Shown here piece by piece: positions 8,764 to 18,792 of a stretch of 64,000 bases of DNA. The notes beneath the pieces were generated by a model. The model was not told the DNA's origin and did not search any database. It was given only the letters and a program-made list of their open reading frames with translations. A program made the translations under genes and the position numbers. Location of the stretch: positions 2,046,001 through 2,110,000 of the forward strand of contig NZ_MZMO01000001.1 of NCBI RefSeq assembly GCF_002240565.1. Reading direction: 5' to 3'. Source of the DNA: Clavibacter michiganensis subsp. insidiosus. Lineage in GTDB: Bacteria > Actinomycetota > Actinomycetes > Actinomycetales > Microbacteriaceae. How positions within the stretch are numbered: position 1 is the first letter of the stretch; each line of letters opens with the position of its first letter.

Positions 8764-11111
8764 GAACCCCCATCTCCACCTACCGGTTCCAGGTGCGGGA
8801 ATCGTTCGACCTCGCCGCCGTGGCCGAGCAGCTGCCGTACGTGAAGGACCTCGGCGCGGACTGGGTGTACCTCAGCCCGATCCTCGCGGCCGAGCCCGGA
8901 TCCGACCACGGCTACGACGTCGTCGACCACGCGCAGGTCGACCCGGCGCGCGGCGGCGCGGCGGGCATGAAGGCCGTCGCGGACCGCGCCCACGAGCTGG
9001 GCCTCGGCGTGCTGGTGGACATCGTCCCCAACCACGTCGGCGTCGCGACGCCCGTGGAGAGCCTCTGGTGGTGGGACCTGCTGACGCACGGCACCGCGAG
9101 CCGGTACGCCGACGCGTTCGACGTGGACTGGGACTTCGGGCGGGGCAAGGTGCGGATCCCCGTGCTCGGCGACGGCGAGTCGGAGCTCGACGAGCTGAAG
9201 CTCGTGCGCGGCGACGACGGCACCGTGGAGCTCCGCTACTACGACCAGCGGTTCCCCGTCGCGCCCGGCACGGCCGAGGACGACGCGGACGCCCGCACGG
9301 TGCACGAGCGCCAGTCCTACGAGCTGATCGACTGGCGCCGCGCCGACGCCGAGCTCAACTACCGCCGCTTCTTCGCGGTGAACACGCTTGCGGGCATCCG
9401 CGTCGAGCTGCCGCGCGTCTTCGAGGAGTCGCACGCCGAGATCTCGCGCTGGTTCCGCGAGGGCCTCGCCGACGGCCTCCGGGTCGACCACCCGGACGGC
9501 CTGCTCGACCCGAAGGGGTACCTCGACGACCTCGCGCGGATCACCGGCGGCGCGTACGTGCTCGTCGAGAAGATCCTCGAGCCCGGCGAGACGCTGCCCA
9601 CCGACTGGGCCACCGCCGGCACCACGGGCTACGACGCGCTCGCGGAGATCGACCGCGTGCTCGTCGACCCCGACGGCCAGGTCGAGCTCGACCACCTCGA
9701 GGCGTCGCTCCGCGGCCTGCCGCAGGGCGAGCTCACGAGCTGGGCCGACATGATCCGCGGCACCAAGCGCGGCATCGCCGACGGGATCCTCCGCAGCGAG
9801 GTCCTCCGCCTCGAGCGCCTCGTCGAGGACGCGCCCGCGGACGCCGCCGACGCGCTCGCCGAGCTGCTCGCGACCTTCCCCGTCTACCGCAGCTACCTAC
9901 CCGGCGGGCTCCACCACCTCGAGGAGGCCGCCGCGGCCGCACGCATCAGCCGCCCGGACCTCGTCGCCACCATCGACGCGCTCATGCCCCAGCTCTCCGA
10001 CCCGACCACGCTCGTCGCCCAGCGCTTCCAGCAGACGAGCGGCATGGTCATGGCCAAGGGCGTCGAGGACACCGCGTTCTACCGGTACTCGCGCCTCGTC
10101 TCGCTCAACGAGGTCGGCGCCGACCCGTCGATCTTCGCGATCGACGTCGACGACTTCCACGCGCGCCAGCAGGAGCGGAACCGCGTCGCGCCCCACGCGA
10201 TGACGACGCTCTCCACGCACGACACCAAGCGCGGCGAGGACGTGCGCGCCCGCATCGACGTGCTGTCCGAGACGCCCGAGGCCTGGCGCGACGCGCTCGG
10301 CCAGCTCCGCGAGGTCGCCCCCACGGGCGACGGCCCGTTCGAGAACCTGCTGTGGCAGACGCTCGTCGGCACCTGGCCCGCGTCGCGCGAGCGCCTGCAC
10401 GCGTACGCCGAGAAGGCGTCGCGCGAGGCCGGCGACTCGACCACGTGGACCGCGCCCGACGAGGCCTTCGAGGAGCGCATGCACGCGCTCGTCGACGCGG
10501 CCTTCGACGACCCGCGCGCCCGCACGATCGTCGCCGGGCTCTACGACCGGCTCTCCGGACCCGGCTGGTCGAACTCCCTCGCGGCCAAGGCCATCCAGCT
10601 CACGGCCCCCGGCATGCCCGACGTCTACCAGGGCAGCGAGCTGTGGGAGACGAGCCTCGTGGATCCCGACAACCGCCGCGAGGTCGACTTCGGCATGCGC
10701 CGCGCCGCCCTCGACGCCGTGCTCACGGGCGCCGAGCCCGCCATCGACGAGACCGGGGCCGCCAAGCTCCTCGTCACGGCGCGGGCTCTCCGCCTCCGTC
10801 GCGAGCACCCGGAGCTGTTCACGGGCTACGAGCCCGTGCGCGCGACCGGCGACGCCGCGGCCCACGTGATCGCGTTCGACCGCGGCGGGGCGATCACCGT
10901 CGCGACCCGCCTGCCCGTCGGGCTCGAGACCGGCGGCGGGTGGGGATCCACCTCCATCGCGCTGCCCGAGGGCGAGCTCGTCGACCACGTGAGCGGCCGT
11001 TGCCTCGACGGCGGGCGCGTGTCCGTGGCGGCGCTCCTCGCCGACTACCCGGTCGCGATCCTCGCGCCCGCATCCACCGCCGCCGACCTCACCCCCGGGA
11101 GCCGAGCATGA
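8760..11111 (+). CDS. treY: maltooligosyltrehalose synthase TreY
   Basis: A 783-residue GH13 enzyme that converts the reducing-end alpha-1,4 bond of maltooligosaccharides to alpha,alpha-1,1, making maltooligosyltrehalose. The N-terminus TPISTYRFQ and following TIM-barrel strand VDIVPNHVG are family hallmarks. Catalytic residues appear as Asp243 ([10 protein letters not shown]) and Glu270 (VEKILEPGE), with [14 protein letters not shown] further on. The length is close to the family norm. The TTG start overlaps the glgX stop (TTGA) and its own stop overlaps treZ (ATGA), so all three genes should be translated in step. Confidence 0.95.
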
Positions 11112-12910
11112 CCGACGACCGCTTCGACATCTGGGCCCCCGAGGCCCGCACCCTCGCCCTCTCCGTGGGCGACGAGCGCCTGCCGCTCTCGCCCGTCGGC
11201 GACGGCTGGTGGACCCTCGACGCCGACCGCGCCGAGGCCCTCCCCTCCGGCGACCTCGACTACGGCTACCTCGTGGACGACGCCGACACCCCGCTGCCCG
11301 ACCCGCGCTCGCGCCGCCAGCCCGAGGGCGTCCACGGCCGCTCGCGCACCTACGACCCGTCGTCGTTCGCGTGGACCGACCAGGCGTGGACCGGCCGCCA
11401 GCTCGCCGGCGCCGTGATCTACGAGATGCACATCGGCACCTTCACGCCCGACGGCACGCTCGATTCCGCCATCGACCGGCTCGACCACCTCGTGGGGCTC
11501 GGCGTGGACCTCGTGGAGGTGCTGCCGGTCAACGGCTTCAACGGCACGCACAACTGGGGCTACGACGGCGTCCTCTGGTACACCGTGCAGGAGACCTACG
11601 GCGGTCCCGCGGCGTACCAGCGCTTCGTCGACGCGTGCCACGCGCGCGGCCTCGGCGTCGTGCAGGACGTCGTCTACAACCACCTCGGGCCGTCGGGCAA
11701 CTACCTGCCGGAGTTCGGGCCGTACCTGCACGAGGCCTCGGCCAACACGTGGGGATCCAGCCTCAACCTCGACGGCGAGGGCTCCGGCCCCGTCCGCGAG
11801 TACATCATCGACAACGCGCTGATGTGGCTCGGCGACTACCACGTCGACGCGCTGCGCCTCGACGCGGTGCACGCGCTCGTCGACTCGACCGCGACGCACC
11901 TCCTCGAGGAGCTCGCGGTGCAGGTGGACGTCCTGTCCGCGCACGTCGGCCGGCCGCTCACGCTCATCGCGGAGTCGGACCTCAACGACCCGAAGCTCAT
12001 CACCTCGCGCGAGGCGCACGGCTACGGGCTCGACGCGCAGTGGAGCGACGACTTCCACCACGCCGTCCACGTCGCGCTCACGGGCGAGACGACCGGCTAC
12101 TACGAGGACTTCGCGTCGCTCGGGGCGCTCGCCAAGGTGATCACGCGCGGCTTCTTCCACGACGGCACGTGGTCGTCGTTCCGCGGCCGCGTCCACGGGC
12201 GTCCGATCGACACCGAGCGGATCCCCGCGCACCGCCTCGTGGTCGCGAACCAGAACCACGACCAGATCGGCAACCGCGCCACGGGCGACCGCCTCACGGC
12301 GACGCTCGACGAGGGCGGGCTCGCGCTGGCCGCGGTCCTCACGCTGACGTCGCCCTTCACCCCGATGCTCTTCATGGGCGAGGAGTGGGGCGCGACCACG
12401 CCGTGGCAGTTCTTCACGTCGCACCCGGAGCACGACCTCGGCGAGGCGACCGCGAAGGGCCGCATCGCGGAGTTCGCGAAGATGGGCTGGGACGAGTCGG
12501 TCGTGCCGAACCCGCAGGACCTCTCGACGTTCCAGGACTCGAAGCTCGACTGGTCGGAGCTCTACGGCTCCGAGGCCGCGGACTCGCAGCACGCCCGCCT
12601 GTTCGCGCTGTACGGCGAGCTGATCCGCCTGCGCCGCGCCCACCCCGATCTCACCGACCCCCGGTTCGCCGAGGTGGAGGTCGAGGTGCACGAGGAGGCG
12701 CGACTCCTCGTGATGGACCGCGGCGAGCTGTCCATCGTCGTCAACCTGTCCGACGAGGAGCGGCGCGTGCCCGTCGTGGGCGAGCGTCCCGCGCTGCTGC
12801 TCGCCACGGCCCCGGGCGTCGCCCTGGGCGACGACGAGGTCGTGCTGCCCGCGCGCTCGGCCGCGATCCTCGGCCCGGTGGCCGACTCGGCGGAGGCCCT
12901 GCTGGCCTGA
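11108..12910 (+). CDS. treZ: maltooligosyltrehalose trehalohydrolase TreZ
   Basis: A 600-residue GH13 enzyme that releases trehalose from maltooligosyltrehalose. An N-terminal beta domain ([13 protein letters not shown], residues about 5-90) is followed by the catalytic barrel with Asp252 ([10 protein letters not shown]), Glu289 (LIAESDLND) and a late NHDQIGNRA block. The ATG overlaps the treY stop by four bases, and the order treY-treZ is the classic one. A reading frame extending far upstream across treY is an out-of-frame artefact. Confidence 0.95.
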   Translation: MTDDRFDIWAPEARTLALSVGDERLPLSPVGDGWWTLDADRAEALPSGDLDYGYLVDDADTPLPDPRSRRQPEGVHGRSRTYDPSSFAWTDQAWTGRQLAGAVIYEMHIGTFTPDGTLDSAIDRLDHLVGLGVDLVEVLPVNGFNGTHNWGYDGVLWYTVQETYGGPAAYQRFVDACHARGLGVVQDVVYNHLGPSGNYLPEFGPYLHEASANTWGSSLNLDGEGSGPVREYIIDNALMWLGDYHVDALRLDAVHALVDSTATHLLEELAVQVDVLSAHVGRPLTLIAESDLNDPKLITSREAHGYGLDAQWSDDFHHAVHVALTGETTGYYEDFASLGALAKVITRGFFHDGTWSSFRGRVHGRPIDTERIPAHRLVVANQNHDQIGNRATGDRLTATLDEGGLALAAVLTLTSPFTPMLFMGEEWGATTPWQFFTSHPEHDLGEATAKGRIAEFAKMGWDESVVPNPQDLSTFQDSKLDWSELYGSEAADSQHARLFALYGELIRLRRAHPDLTDPRFAEVEVEVHEEARLLVMDRGELSIVVNLSDEERRVPVVGERPALLLATAPGVALGDDEVVLPARSAAILGPVADSAEALLA

Positions 12911-12923
12911 TCCACGGCGCCCC

Positions 12924-12968
12924 GGGCGGGGTCCGACGCGGCGCGCGAGCGCGCGCCGGGCCCCGCCC
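12924..12968 (+). terminator. terminator of glgX-treY-treZ
   Basis: GGGCGGGGTCC (12924-12934) pairs with GGGCCCCGCCC (12958-12968), eleven pairs including one G-U, and the loop itself contains a GCGCGC self-pairing stretch. It begins 14 bases after the treZ stop. Confidence 0.65.
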
Positions 12969-12990
12969 CTGGCACGTCACATGCCCGTGG

Positions 12991-12996
12991 TACGGT
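12991..12996 (+). promoter_or_regulatory. -10 box of UDP-sugar dehydrogenase gene
   Basis: TACGGT, giving a leader of roughly 75 bases that contains a GAAGGA ribosome binding site before the GTG at 13079. Confidence 0.4.
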
Positions 12997-13078
12997 GCCC
13001 ACGCCGCCGCCCGGCGACCCGCTCGACCGTCGTCCGGCGCCCCCTCGGCGGCCCTCCCCCGACGCGAAGGACTCCCCC

Positions 13079-14392
13079 GTGCGCATCTCCGTCATCGGCT
13101 GCGGCTACCTCGGCACGGTCCACGCGGCGTGCATGAGCCGCCTCGGGCACGACGTGGTCGCGGTCGACGTGGACGCCGCGAAGATCGCCTCCCTGCAGCA
13201 GGGCGTGGCCCCCTTCTTCGAGCCGGGCCTGCCGGACCTGCTCACCGAGCAGCTCGCGACCGGCCGCCTCCGCTTCACCACCGACACGGCCGAGGCCGCC
13301 GGGTCCCGCGTGCACTTCATCGCCGTCGGCACGCCGCAGAAGCGCGGCGAGAACGCCGCCGACATGACGTACGTCGACGCCGCGGTCGACGCGCTGATCC
13401 CCCACCTGGCGCCCGGCGACGTGGTCGCCGGCAAGTCCACCGTCCCCGTCGGCACCGCGCGCCGCCTCGCGGAGCGCATCGCGGGGCGCGTCCCCGGCGC
13501 GACGCTGATGTGGAACCCGGAGTTCCTGCGCGAGGGCTTCGCGGTCGAGGACACGCTCACGCCCGACCGCTTCGTCTACGGCCTGCCAGCCGGCGACGCC
13601 GGGGAGGCCGCGCGCGCCGCCCTCGACGAGGTCTACGCCGCCGCGCTGGGCACCGGCACCGCCCGGGTCACGACCGACTACGAGACCGCCGAGCTCGTGA
13701 AGGTGTCCGCGAACGCGTTCCTCGCGACCAAGATCTCCTTCATCAACGCCATGGCGGAGGTGTGCGAGGCCACCGGCGCCGACGTCACGCAGCTGGCGGA
13801 CGCCATCGGCTACGACGACCGCATCGGCCGCCGCTTCCTCAACGCCGGCATCGGCTTCGGCGGCGGCTGCCTCCCCAAGGACATCCGCGCGTTCATGGCG
13901 CGCGCGGGCGAGCTCGGCGCCGACCAGGCGCTCACGTTCCTCCGCGAGGTCGACTCCATCAACATGCGCCGTCGCGTGCGCGCGGTCGACGTGGCGCGCG
14001 AGGTGTGCGGCGGATCCCTGCTCGGCCGCAACATCGCCGTGCTGGGCCTCGCCTTCAAGCCCGAGTCGGACGACGTGCGCGACTCCCCCGCGCTCAGCAT
14101 CTCCGCGCAGCTGCAGCTGCAGGGCGCGCGCGTGCTCGCGACGGATCCGTACGCCAACGAGAACTCGCGCCGCCGCTTCCCGGAGCTCACCTACGTCGAC
14201 ACCTGGCAGGAGGCGGCGCGCGACGCCGACGCCGTCATGCTGCTCACCGAGTGGAAGCAGTACCGGGCCATCGACCCGTCCGAGCTCAAGGCCATCGTGA
14301 CGACGCCCGTGATCGTCGACGGCCGCAACTGCCTCGACCCCGTCGCGTGGCGCGCCGCCGGCTGGCGCTACCGCGGCATGGGCCGGCCCTAG
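13079..14392 (+). CDS. UDP-glucose/GDP-mannose dehydrogenase family protein
   Basis: A 437-residue NAD-dependent nucleotide-sugar dehydrogenase, most like UDP-glucose 6-dehydrogenase, which makes UDP-glucuronate for cell-surface polysaccharides. The Rossmann motif GCGYLGTVHAACM is at the N-terminus. The central domain has NAFLATKISFINAMAE. The catalytic cysteine sits in GFGGGCLPKD, and the C-terminal NAD-type domain has LGLAFKPESDDVRDSPAL. The GTG at 13079 is preceded by GAAGGA. It appears to be a single-gene transcript. Substrate choice (UDP-glucose rather than GDP-mannose) is inferred from overall similarity only. Confidence 0.9.
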   Translation: MRISVIGCGYLGTVHAACMSRLGHDVVAVDVDAAKIASLQQGVAPFFEPGLPDLLTEQLATGRLRFTTDTAEAAGSRVHFIAVGTPQKRGENAADMTYVDAAVDALIPHLAPGDVVAGKSTVPVGTARRLAERIAGRVPGATLMWNPEFLREGFAVEDTLTPDRFVYGLPAGDAGEAARAALDEVYAAALGTGTARVTTDYETAELVKVSANAFLATKISFINAMAEVCEATGADVTQLADAIGYDDRIGRRFLNAGIGFGGGCLPKDIRAFMARAGELGADQALTFLREVDSINMRRRVRAVDVAREVCGGSLLGRNIAVLGLAFKPESDDVRDSPALSISAQLQLQGARVLATDPYANENSRRRFPELTYVDTWQEAARDADAVMLLTEWKQYRAIDPSELKAIVTTPVIVDGRNCLDPVAWRAAGWRYRGMGRP

Positions 14393-14455
14393 CCGTCCCG
14401 CACCGCCCGCCCGACCGCCTCTGCCGCGACCGGGTGCCGGAGGCGTCGGCGGCAG

Positions 14456-14947
14456 TCAGCGCGGGGTGGTGGCCGCGATCCCGAAGAGCGTGCCGCCCGC
14501 CACGACGATCGAGAGCACGAACGCGACGGGGATGAGCAGCAGCAGGCCGTTGAGGATGAGGCCCGTGATGGCGAAGCCGCGCCCGGCGGGCTCCTTGCGG
14601 ATGCCGATGATGCCGAAGACCAGCCCGATGAGCGGGCAGAGGAAGGTCCAGAAGAAGAGGACCGAGACGAGGCCCAGGATCATCGACGTGAGGCTCAGGC
14701 CCTTGGGCGGCGCGGCCGCGTAGACCGGCTGGCCCCACGCGACCGCGGCCGGGGAGGGCGGGACGGGGGCGGGCGCGAGGCCGTAGGGGGCGGCGACGGA
14801 CGCCGAAGGTGGCCCGAACGGCGTGACAGGGGATGCCGGCGCGACGGGCGGTGCCGGTGCCGATGCGGCGGGCGGCGCGACCGGGGCTGCTGCCTCCTCC
14901 CCTGCCGGGACGTGGTCATCGGGGGCGGGCGCGGCGGGATCGGTCAT
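14456..14947 (-). CDS. DUF4190 domain membrane protein with Pro/Ala-rich N-terminus
   Basis: A 163-residue protein. Residues 1-75 are a low-complexity Ala/Pro-rich, acidic region; the remainder has two hydrophobic segments flanking a loop with GIIGIRKEPAGRGFAI, the pattern of the DUF4190 family of small actinobacterial membrane proteins. The function is unknown. The ATG at 14947 has AGGA seven bases upstream and lies only 11 bases after the stop of dinB, so the two are probably co-transcribed. It is convergent with the UDP-sugar dehydrogenase gene. Confidence 0.8.
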   Translation of the reverse strand: MTDPAAPAPDDHVPAGEEAAAPVAPPAASAPAPPVAPASPVTPFGPPSASVAAPYGLAPAPVPPSPAAVAWGQPVYAAAPPKGLSLTSMILGLVSVLFFWTFLCPLIGLVFGIIGIRKEPAGRGFAITGLILNGLLLLIPVAFVLSIVVAGGTLFGIAATTPR

Positions 14948-14958
14948 GGTGGTCCTCG

Positions 14959-16251
14959 TCAGTCGGGCGGGTGTGCGGGGAGGGTACCGCGGGAGGCGGC
15001 CTCCGTGCGCGGATCCGACACCGTCGCCCGCTTCGCCCCCGGCTTCCGCAGGAGCGACGCCGGCCCGATGGCGCCACGGCCGAACCGCTCCGCCGCCTGG
15101 TCGACCGTGCGCTCGGCCTCGCGCCAGCCCTCGTCCGCGTCCCACAGCGCGACGGCGCGGTTGTCGGCGTCGTCGAGCTGCTCGGCGCGCACGCCCACGA
15201 GCCGGATCCGGTCGCCCGGCCGGGCGACCTGCTCGTAGACGTCGCGGATCTCGTCGTAGATGCGGCGCGCGACGTCGGTGGGATCCGACAGCGTGCGCGA
15301 GCGCGTGATGGTGCGGAAGTCGGAGTAGCGGAGCTTGAGCGACACGGTGCGGGCGGTGAGGCCCGCGCGCCGGAGACGCTCGGCGACGCGCGTGGCCTGG
15401 CCGAGGAGCTCGCGGCGCACGATCTCGGGATCCGTCACGTCGTCGTGGAACGTGTTCTCGTGCCCCATGCTCTTCTCCTCGCGGTGCGTGCTGACGCGCC
15501 GGGGGTCGCGGCCCCAGGAGAGGTCGTGCAGCCGGGCGCCCGCGGACCCGCCGAGCATCGACTGCAGCGTGGGCAGCGGCGTGTCCGCGATGTCGGCGAC
15601 CGTGCGGAGGCCGCGCCGGAGGAGCGCCTCCTCGGTCGTCTTCCCCACGCCCCAGAGCGCGCCGACCGGCAGCCCGTGCAGGAACGGCAGCGTCTCGGCG
15701 GCGGGGATGACCAACAGGCCGTCGGGCTTGCAGCGCGTGCTCGCGAGCTTGGCGACGAACTTGGTGGAGGCCGCGCCGACCGAGCAGGTGAGGCCGGTCT
15801 CGGCGTGCACGCGGCGGCGGATCATCGCGCCGATCTCGGCGGGCGGGCCGAACAGCCCGCGGGCGCCCGCCACGTCGAGGAACGCCTCGTCGATGCTGAG
15901 CGGCTCCACGAGCGGGGTGATGTCGCGGAAGATGCCCATCACCACGCGCGACCAGTGCGCGTACTTCTCCATGTGGCCGCCGATGACGGTGGCCTGCGGG
16001 CAGAGGCGCAGCGCCTGGGCCATGGGCATGGCCGAGCGGACGCCGAAGCGCCGGGCCTCGTAGGTGGCGCTCGTGACGACGCCGCGCCCCGATGACCCGC
16101 CGACGATGACGGGGGTGCCGCGCAGCTCCGGCCGCTCGAGCAGCTCGACGGCGGCGAAGAACGCGTCCATGTCGATGTGGAGGATGGTCGCCTCGGAGTC
16201 GTCCGCGCTCGCGTCGGACGTGCGCCGGGTCGATCCGTCCTGCCTGCTCAT
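14959..16251 (-). CDS. dinB: DNA polymerase IV (Y family)
   Basis: A 430-residue translesion polymerase. The first catalytic Asp is in HIDMDAFFAAVE and the second acidic pair in LSIDEAFLD; the steric gate region and the YEARRFGVRSAM block are as expected. Helix-hairpin-helix residues (GVGKTTEEALLRRG) and a little-finger domain follow. The sequence ends in a short tail with no recognisable beta-clamp motif that I can be sure of. A TAGCGT hexamer nine bases before the ATG may be the promoter. In other bacteria such genes are often SOS-controlled, but I see no LexA box. Confidence 0.95.
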   Translation of the reverse strand: MSRQDGSTRRTSDASADDSEATILHIDMDAFFAAVELLERPELRGTPVIVGGSSGRGVVTSATYEARRFGVRSAMPMAQALRLCPQATVIGGHMEKYAHWSRVVMGIFRDITPLVEPLSIDEAFLDVAGARGLFGPPAEIGAMIRRRVHAETGLTCSVGAASTKFVAKLASTRCKPDGLLVIPAAETLPFLHGLPVGALWGVGKTTEEALLRRGLRTVADIADTPLPTLQSMLGGSAGARLHDLSWGRDPRRVSTHREEKSMGHENTFHDDVTDPEIVRRELLGQATRVAERLRRAGLTARTVSLKLRYSDFRTITRSRTLSDPTDVARRIYDEIRDVYEQVARPGDRIRLVGVRAEQLDDADNRAVALWDADEGWREAERTVDQAAERFGRGAIGPASLLRKPGAKRATVSDPRTEAASRGTLPAHPPD

Positions 16252-16327
16252 GTCGTATCCACGCTAGCCCGGGCCGCCGACATCGGCCCCTCCGGCGGGC
16301 GCCGCCGGACCCGCGGGATGCGCGGGA

Positions 16328-17320
16328 TCAGGCCGCGGGCTGGGCGCGGTGCCCGGCGTCGTCGCCGAGTCCCGGGCAGGGCTCCTGCGCGGGTCCGGTC
16401 GACGACCCGGCCGACCGGGCGTCCAGCCGCGCGATGCGCTTGAGCGCGGCCTCGTGGCTCGTGGACTGGTCGCCCATCACGCGCCCGGCGACGCCGAGCA
16501 TCACGCGCGTCGAGGCGAGCGCCGCCAGCGGGAAGGGGCCGAACGACGCCCGGTCGAGCCCGAGGAGCTCGCGGTACCGCGGCTCGAGCGACGCGACGGC
16601 TCCCGCGAAGAGCACGCGGTAGGCCGGCAGCATGGAGGGCCGCAGCGGCGGCTCTCGGAGGAACGAGATCGTCTCGCGCGTGCGCTCGTCGGCGCGGAGG
16701 AGGCCCTGGTCGTGGAACGCGTCGATCTGCGCGTGCAGCTCGGCGTGCGAGCGCGGCGGCGCCTCGACGCCCATGAGCTCGCCCGCCTTCGCCCACTCGG
16801 CCACGTACAGGTCGGGCCCGCCCGGGATCGGCGGCCCCCACTGCATGTGCGTGCTGAGGAACGCGTCCGTGAAGACCATGTGCACCCAGGCGAGGAGGTC
16901 CGGGTCGTTGGCGCTGTAGGGGCGCTCGACGCCGCGGCCGTCGACGAACGTGCCCTGCACCTTGCGGTGGTAGCCGCGGACGCGTCGGCTGACGTCGACC
17001 GCGGTGTCCCGGTCGCCGAACGAGGTGGTGATGACCCAGCGCACGGTGCCGGCGAGCCGGCCGAGCGGGTCCTCGCGGTAGCGCGACCAGTCGTGCACGC
17101 CGGCCATGGCGCCCGGGTGCAGCGTCTGCATGAGGAGGGCGCGGATCCCCGCCACGAGCGTCGGCATGCCGCCGTGCACGGCCCAGACCGCGGAGCCGGG
17201 GCCGAACCAGCCGGCGTCCTCGCCGTCCTCCAGGTCCTGGATCCACTGGGGTCGCCCCTCGGAGTCCGCGGAGAACGTCTCCAGGATGTGGGACTTCCAG
17301 CGGTCCGCGAATCTGCTCAC
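16328..17320 (-). CDS. oxygenase MpaB family protein (DUF2236)
   Basis: A 330-residue protein of the ER-bound oxygenase MpaB/latex-clearing-protein superfamily (DUF2236), b-type haem proteins of mostly unknown substrate. Supporting features are the blocks LLMQTLHPGAMAGV near residue 65 and RVRGYHRKVQG near 115, and a later EWAKAGELMG region. I prefer the GTG at 17320 because a TAGGTT hexamer lies seven bases before it; the GTG two codons earlier is only one base from that hexamer. No signal peptide is seen. Confidence 0.82.
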   Translation of the reverse strand: MSRFADRWKSHILETFSADSEGRPQWIQDLEDGEDAGWFGPGSAVWAVHGGMPTLVAGIRALLMQTLHPGAMAGVHDWSRYREDPLGRLAGTVRWVITTSFGDRDTAVDVSRRVRGYHRKVQGTFVDGRGVERPYSANDPDLLAWVHMVFTDAFLSTHMQWGPPIPGGPDLYVAEWAKAGELMGVEAPPRSHAELHAQIDAFHDQGLLRADERTRETISFLREPPLRPSMLPAYRVLFAGAVASLEPRYRELLGLDRASFGPFPLAALASTRVMLGVAGRVMGDQSTSHEAALKRIARLDARSAGSSTGPAQEPCPGLGDDAGHRAQPAA

Positions 17321-17327
17321 GTCCACG

Positions 17328-17333
17328 AACCTA
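17328..17333 (-). promoter_or_regulatory. -10 box of MpaB-like gene (leaderless)
   Basis: TAGGTT on the minus strand, seven bases before the GTG at 17320. Confidence 0.45.
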
Positions 17334-17443
17334 TCCCCCCTCCCGCGCCGAGAGGAGGCCGCAGCGCCCCTGACCCGGAACGGGGGCGCGACGGCCTCCG
17401 GACGTCACCCCCGTGCGGGGGACGCGGGGCGCGGGCGGCGGCG

Positions 17444-17977
17444 TCAGGAGTCGAGGAGCGCGACGAGGGCGGACACCGTGCGGACGTTCCTGGCGGTGAC
17501 GGAGGCGCCGAGCCCGCGCCAGAACGCGGGGGGCACGCGGGACGCGGAGACGCCGTCGGGGTGCCAGGAGTAGACCGCGTCGCGGGCGACCGCGACGAGG
17601 TCGGGCGCGATGTCGACGGCGGGCGGCGGCGCGGGCAGCGGATCCAGCGGGCGGTCGAGGAACGAGACGAGGAGACGGGAGGGGTCGTCGGCGGCGACGC
17701 CGAACGGGATGCCCGCGGCGATGCGCCGGAAGTCGTCGGCCGGGACGACGTGGACGTCCGCGGTCACGCCCGTGGCGAGCCGGACCGCGTCCTCGATCGC
17801 CACCGCCGCACCGCGGCCGCTCGCGCGCTCGTGGTCGACGACGGCGTTCCCGCTCCGGAGGTGCGTGCGCACGCGCACGTAGCCGAGGCCCTCCAGCGCC
17901 GCCGCGAGCTCGGCCATGGGGACCTGCTTGGAACGCCCGACGTTGATCCCGCGCAGCAGCACGACCGATCGCTCCAT
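17444..17977 (-). CDS. DUF1697 family protein
   Basis: A 177-residue protein with the DUF1697 opening VVLLRGINVGRSKQVPMAEL and the conserved RTHLRSGNAVVD block; the family is widespread and uncharacterised. The ATG at 17977 shares one base with the stop codon of the preceding oxidoreductase gene, so it is the last gene of a three-gene unit (molybdopterin protein, FAD reductase, DUF1697). Nothing suggests a functional link beyond co-transcription. Confidence 0.88.
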   Translation of the reverse strand: MERSVVLLRGINVGRSKQVPMAELAAALEGLGYVRVRTHLRSGNAVVDHERASGRGAAVAIEDAVRLATGVTADVHVVPADDFRRIAAGIPFGVAADDPSRLLVSFLDRPLDPLPAPPPAVDIAPDLVAVARDAVYSWHPDGVSASRVPPAFWRGLGASVTARNVRTVSALVALLDS

Positions 17978-18792
17978 CAGGCACCCGCTCCCCGCGGCTC
18001 CGTCGCCGTCCGCCCCAGTGTGGCCCGACGGCGGCGGCGGCACTCCCCCGACGGGCCGAACTGCTCGATGCGGATCGCGTCGCGATCGACTCCGGCGTCG
18101 AGCAGCAGGCGCGTCGCCCCGCCCGCGAACGCGGTGGATCCGCACACGAGCGCGACCCCGGCGCCCGCGGCGAGCCCCGCGACCTCGTCGGTTCGGAGGC
18201 GACCGAACCCGCGCGCGCCGTGCCGCTCGCGGGTCGTCACGATGAGCGCGCCCGCGGCCTCGAGCTCCGCGCGGCACGGGACGTCCGCCGCGGTGCGCCC
18301 CGAGACGGCCACGCGGACGAGGTGCGGCACGCCGAGGTGCCGCGCGTGGCGGACCATCGCCACCAAGGGCACCGCCCCCGTGCCGCCGCCGAGCGCGACC
18401 GCCGGCGTCGCGCCGTCCCAGACGAAGAAGCCGCCGATGGGCAGGCGCATCTCGATCTCGTCGCCGACCCGGGCGACGTCGGCGAAGAAGCCGCTCACCT
18501 CGCCGTCCTCGTAGCGCTCCATCAGCAGCTCGACGCCCTCCTCGTGCGGCGCGGACAGGATCGAGTACGAACGCTGGGCCGTGTACCCGTCCTCCGCGCG
18601 CAGCCGGACGACGCAGTGCTGGCCGGGCAGGTGCGGGATCCGGCCGGGCACGTCGAAGCGCAGCAGGACGGTCGTCGGCGTCGGGTGCTCGAGCGCCGTG
18701 ATGGTCGCCGTCCGCCACTCGCCGCCGACGGACGCGGGGACGGCGGGCTCGCGCGCGGGCCCGGATCCGGGCGCGGGCGTCAGCGCGCTCAG
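17977..18792 (-). CDS. FAD-binding oxidoreductase (ferredoxin-reductase type)
   Basis: About 271 residues forming an FAD-binding barrel (RSYSIL motif near residue 85 for FAD; GQHCVVRL before it) and an NAD(P)-binding domain (GGGTGAVPLVAMVRH near 145; a late CGS motif). No 2Fe-2S domain is visible. There is no in-frame ATG, GTG or TTG close to the expected N-terminus. The best candidate is a CTG at 18792 overlapping the TGA of the upstream gene (CTGA). The likely role is to feed electrons to the molybdopterin enzyme encoded just upstream. Confidence 0.82.
   Translation of the reverse strand: MSALTPAPGSGPAREPAVPASVGGEWRTATITALEHPTPTTVLLRFDVPGRIPHLPGQHCVVRLRAEDGYTAQRSYSILSAPHEEGVELLMERYEDGEVSGFFADVARVGDEIEMRLPIGGFFVWDGATPAVALGGGTGAVPLVAMVRHARHLGVPHLVRVAVSGRTAADVPCRAELEAAGALIVTTRERHGARGFGRLRTDEVAGLAAGAGVALVCGSTAFAGGATRLLLDAGVDRDAIRIEQFGPSGECRRRRRATLGRTATEPRGAGA

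Noticed and set aside
14393..14455. Imperfect inverted repeat between convergent ugd-type and DUF4190 genes
   Set aside because: The arms differ by a bulge and cannot be called a terminator with confidence.
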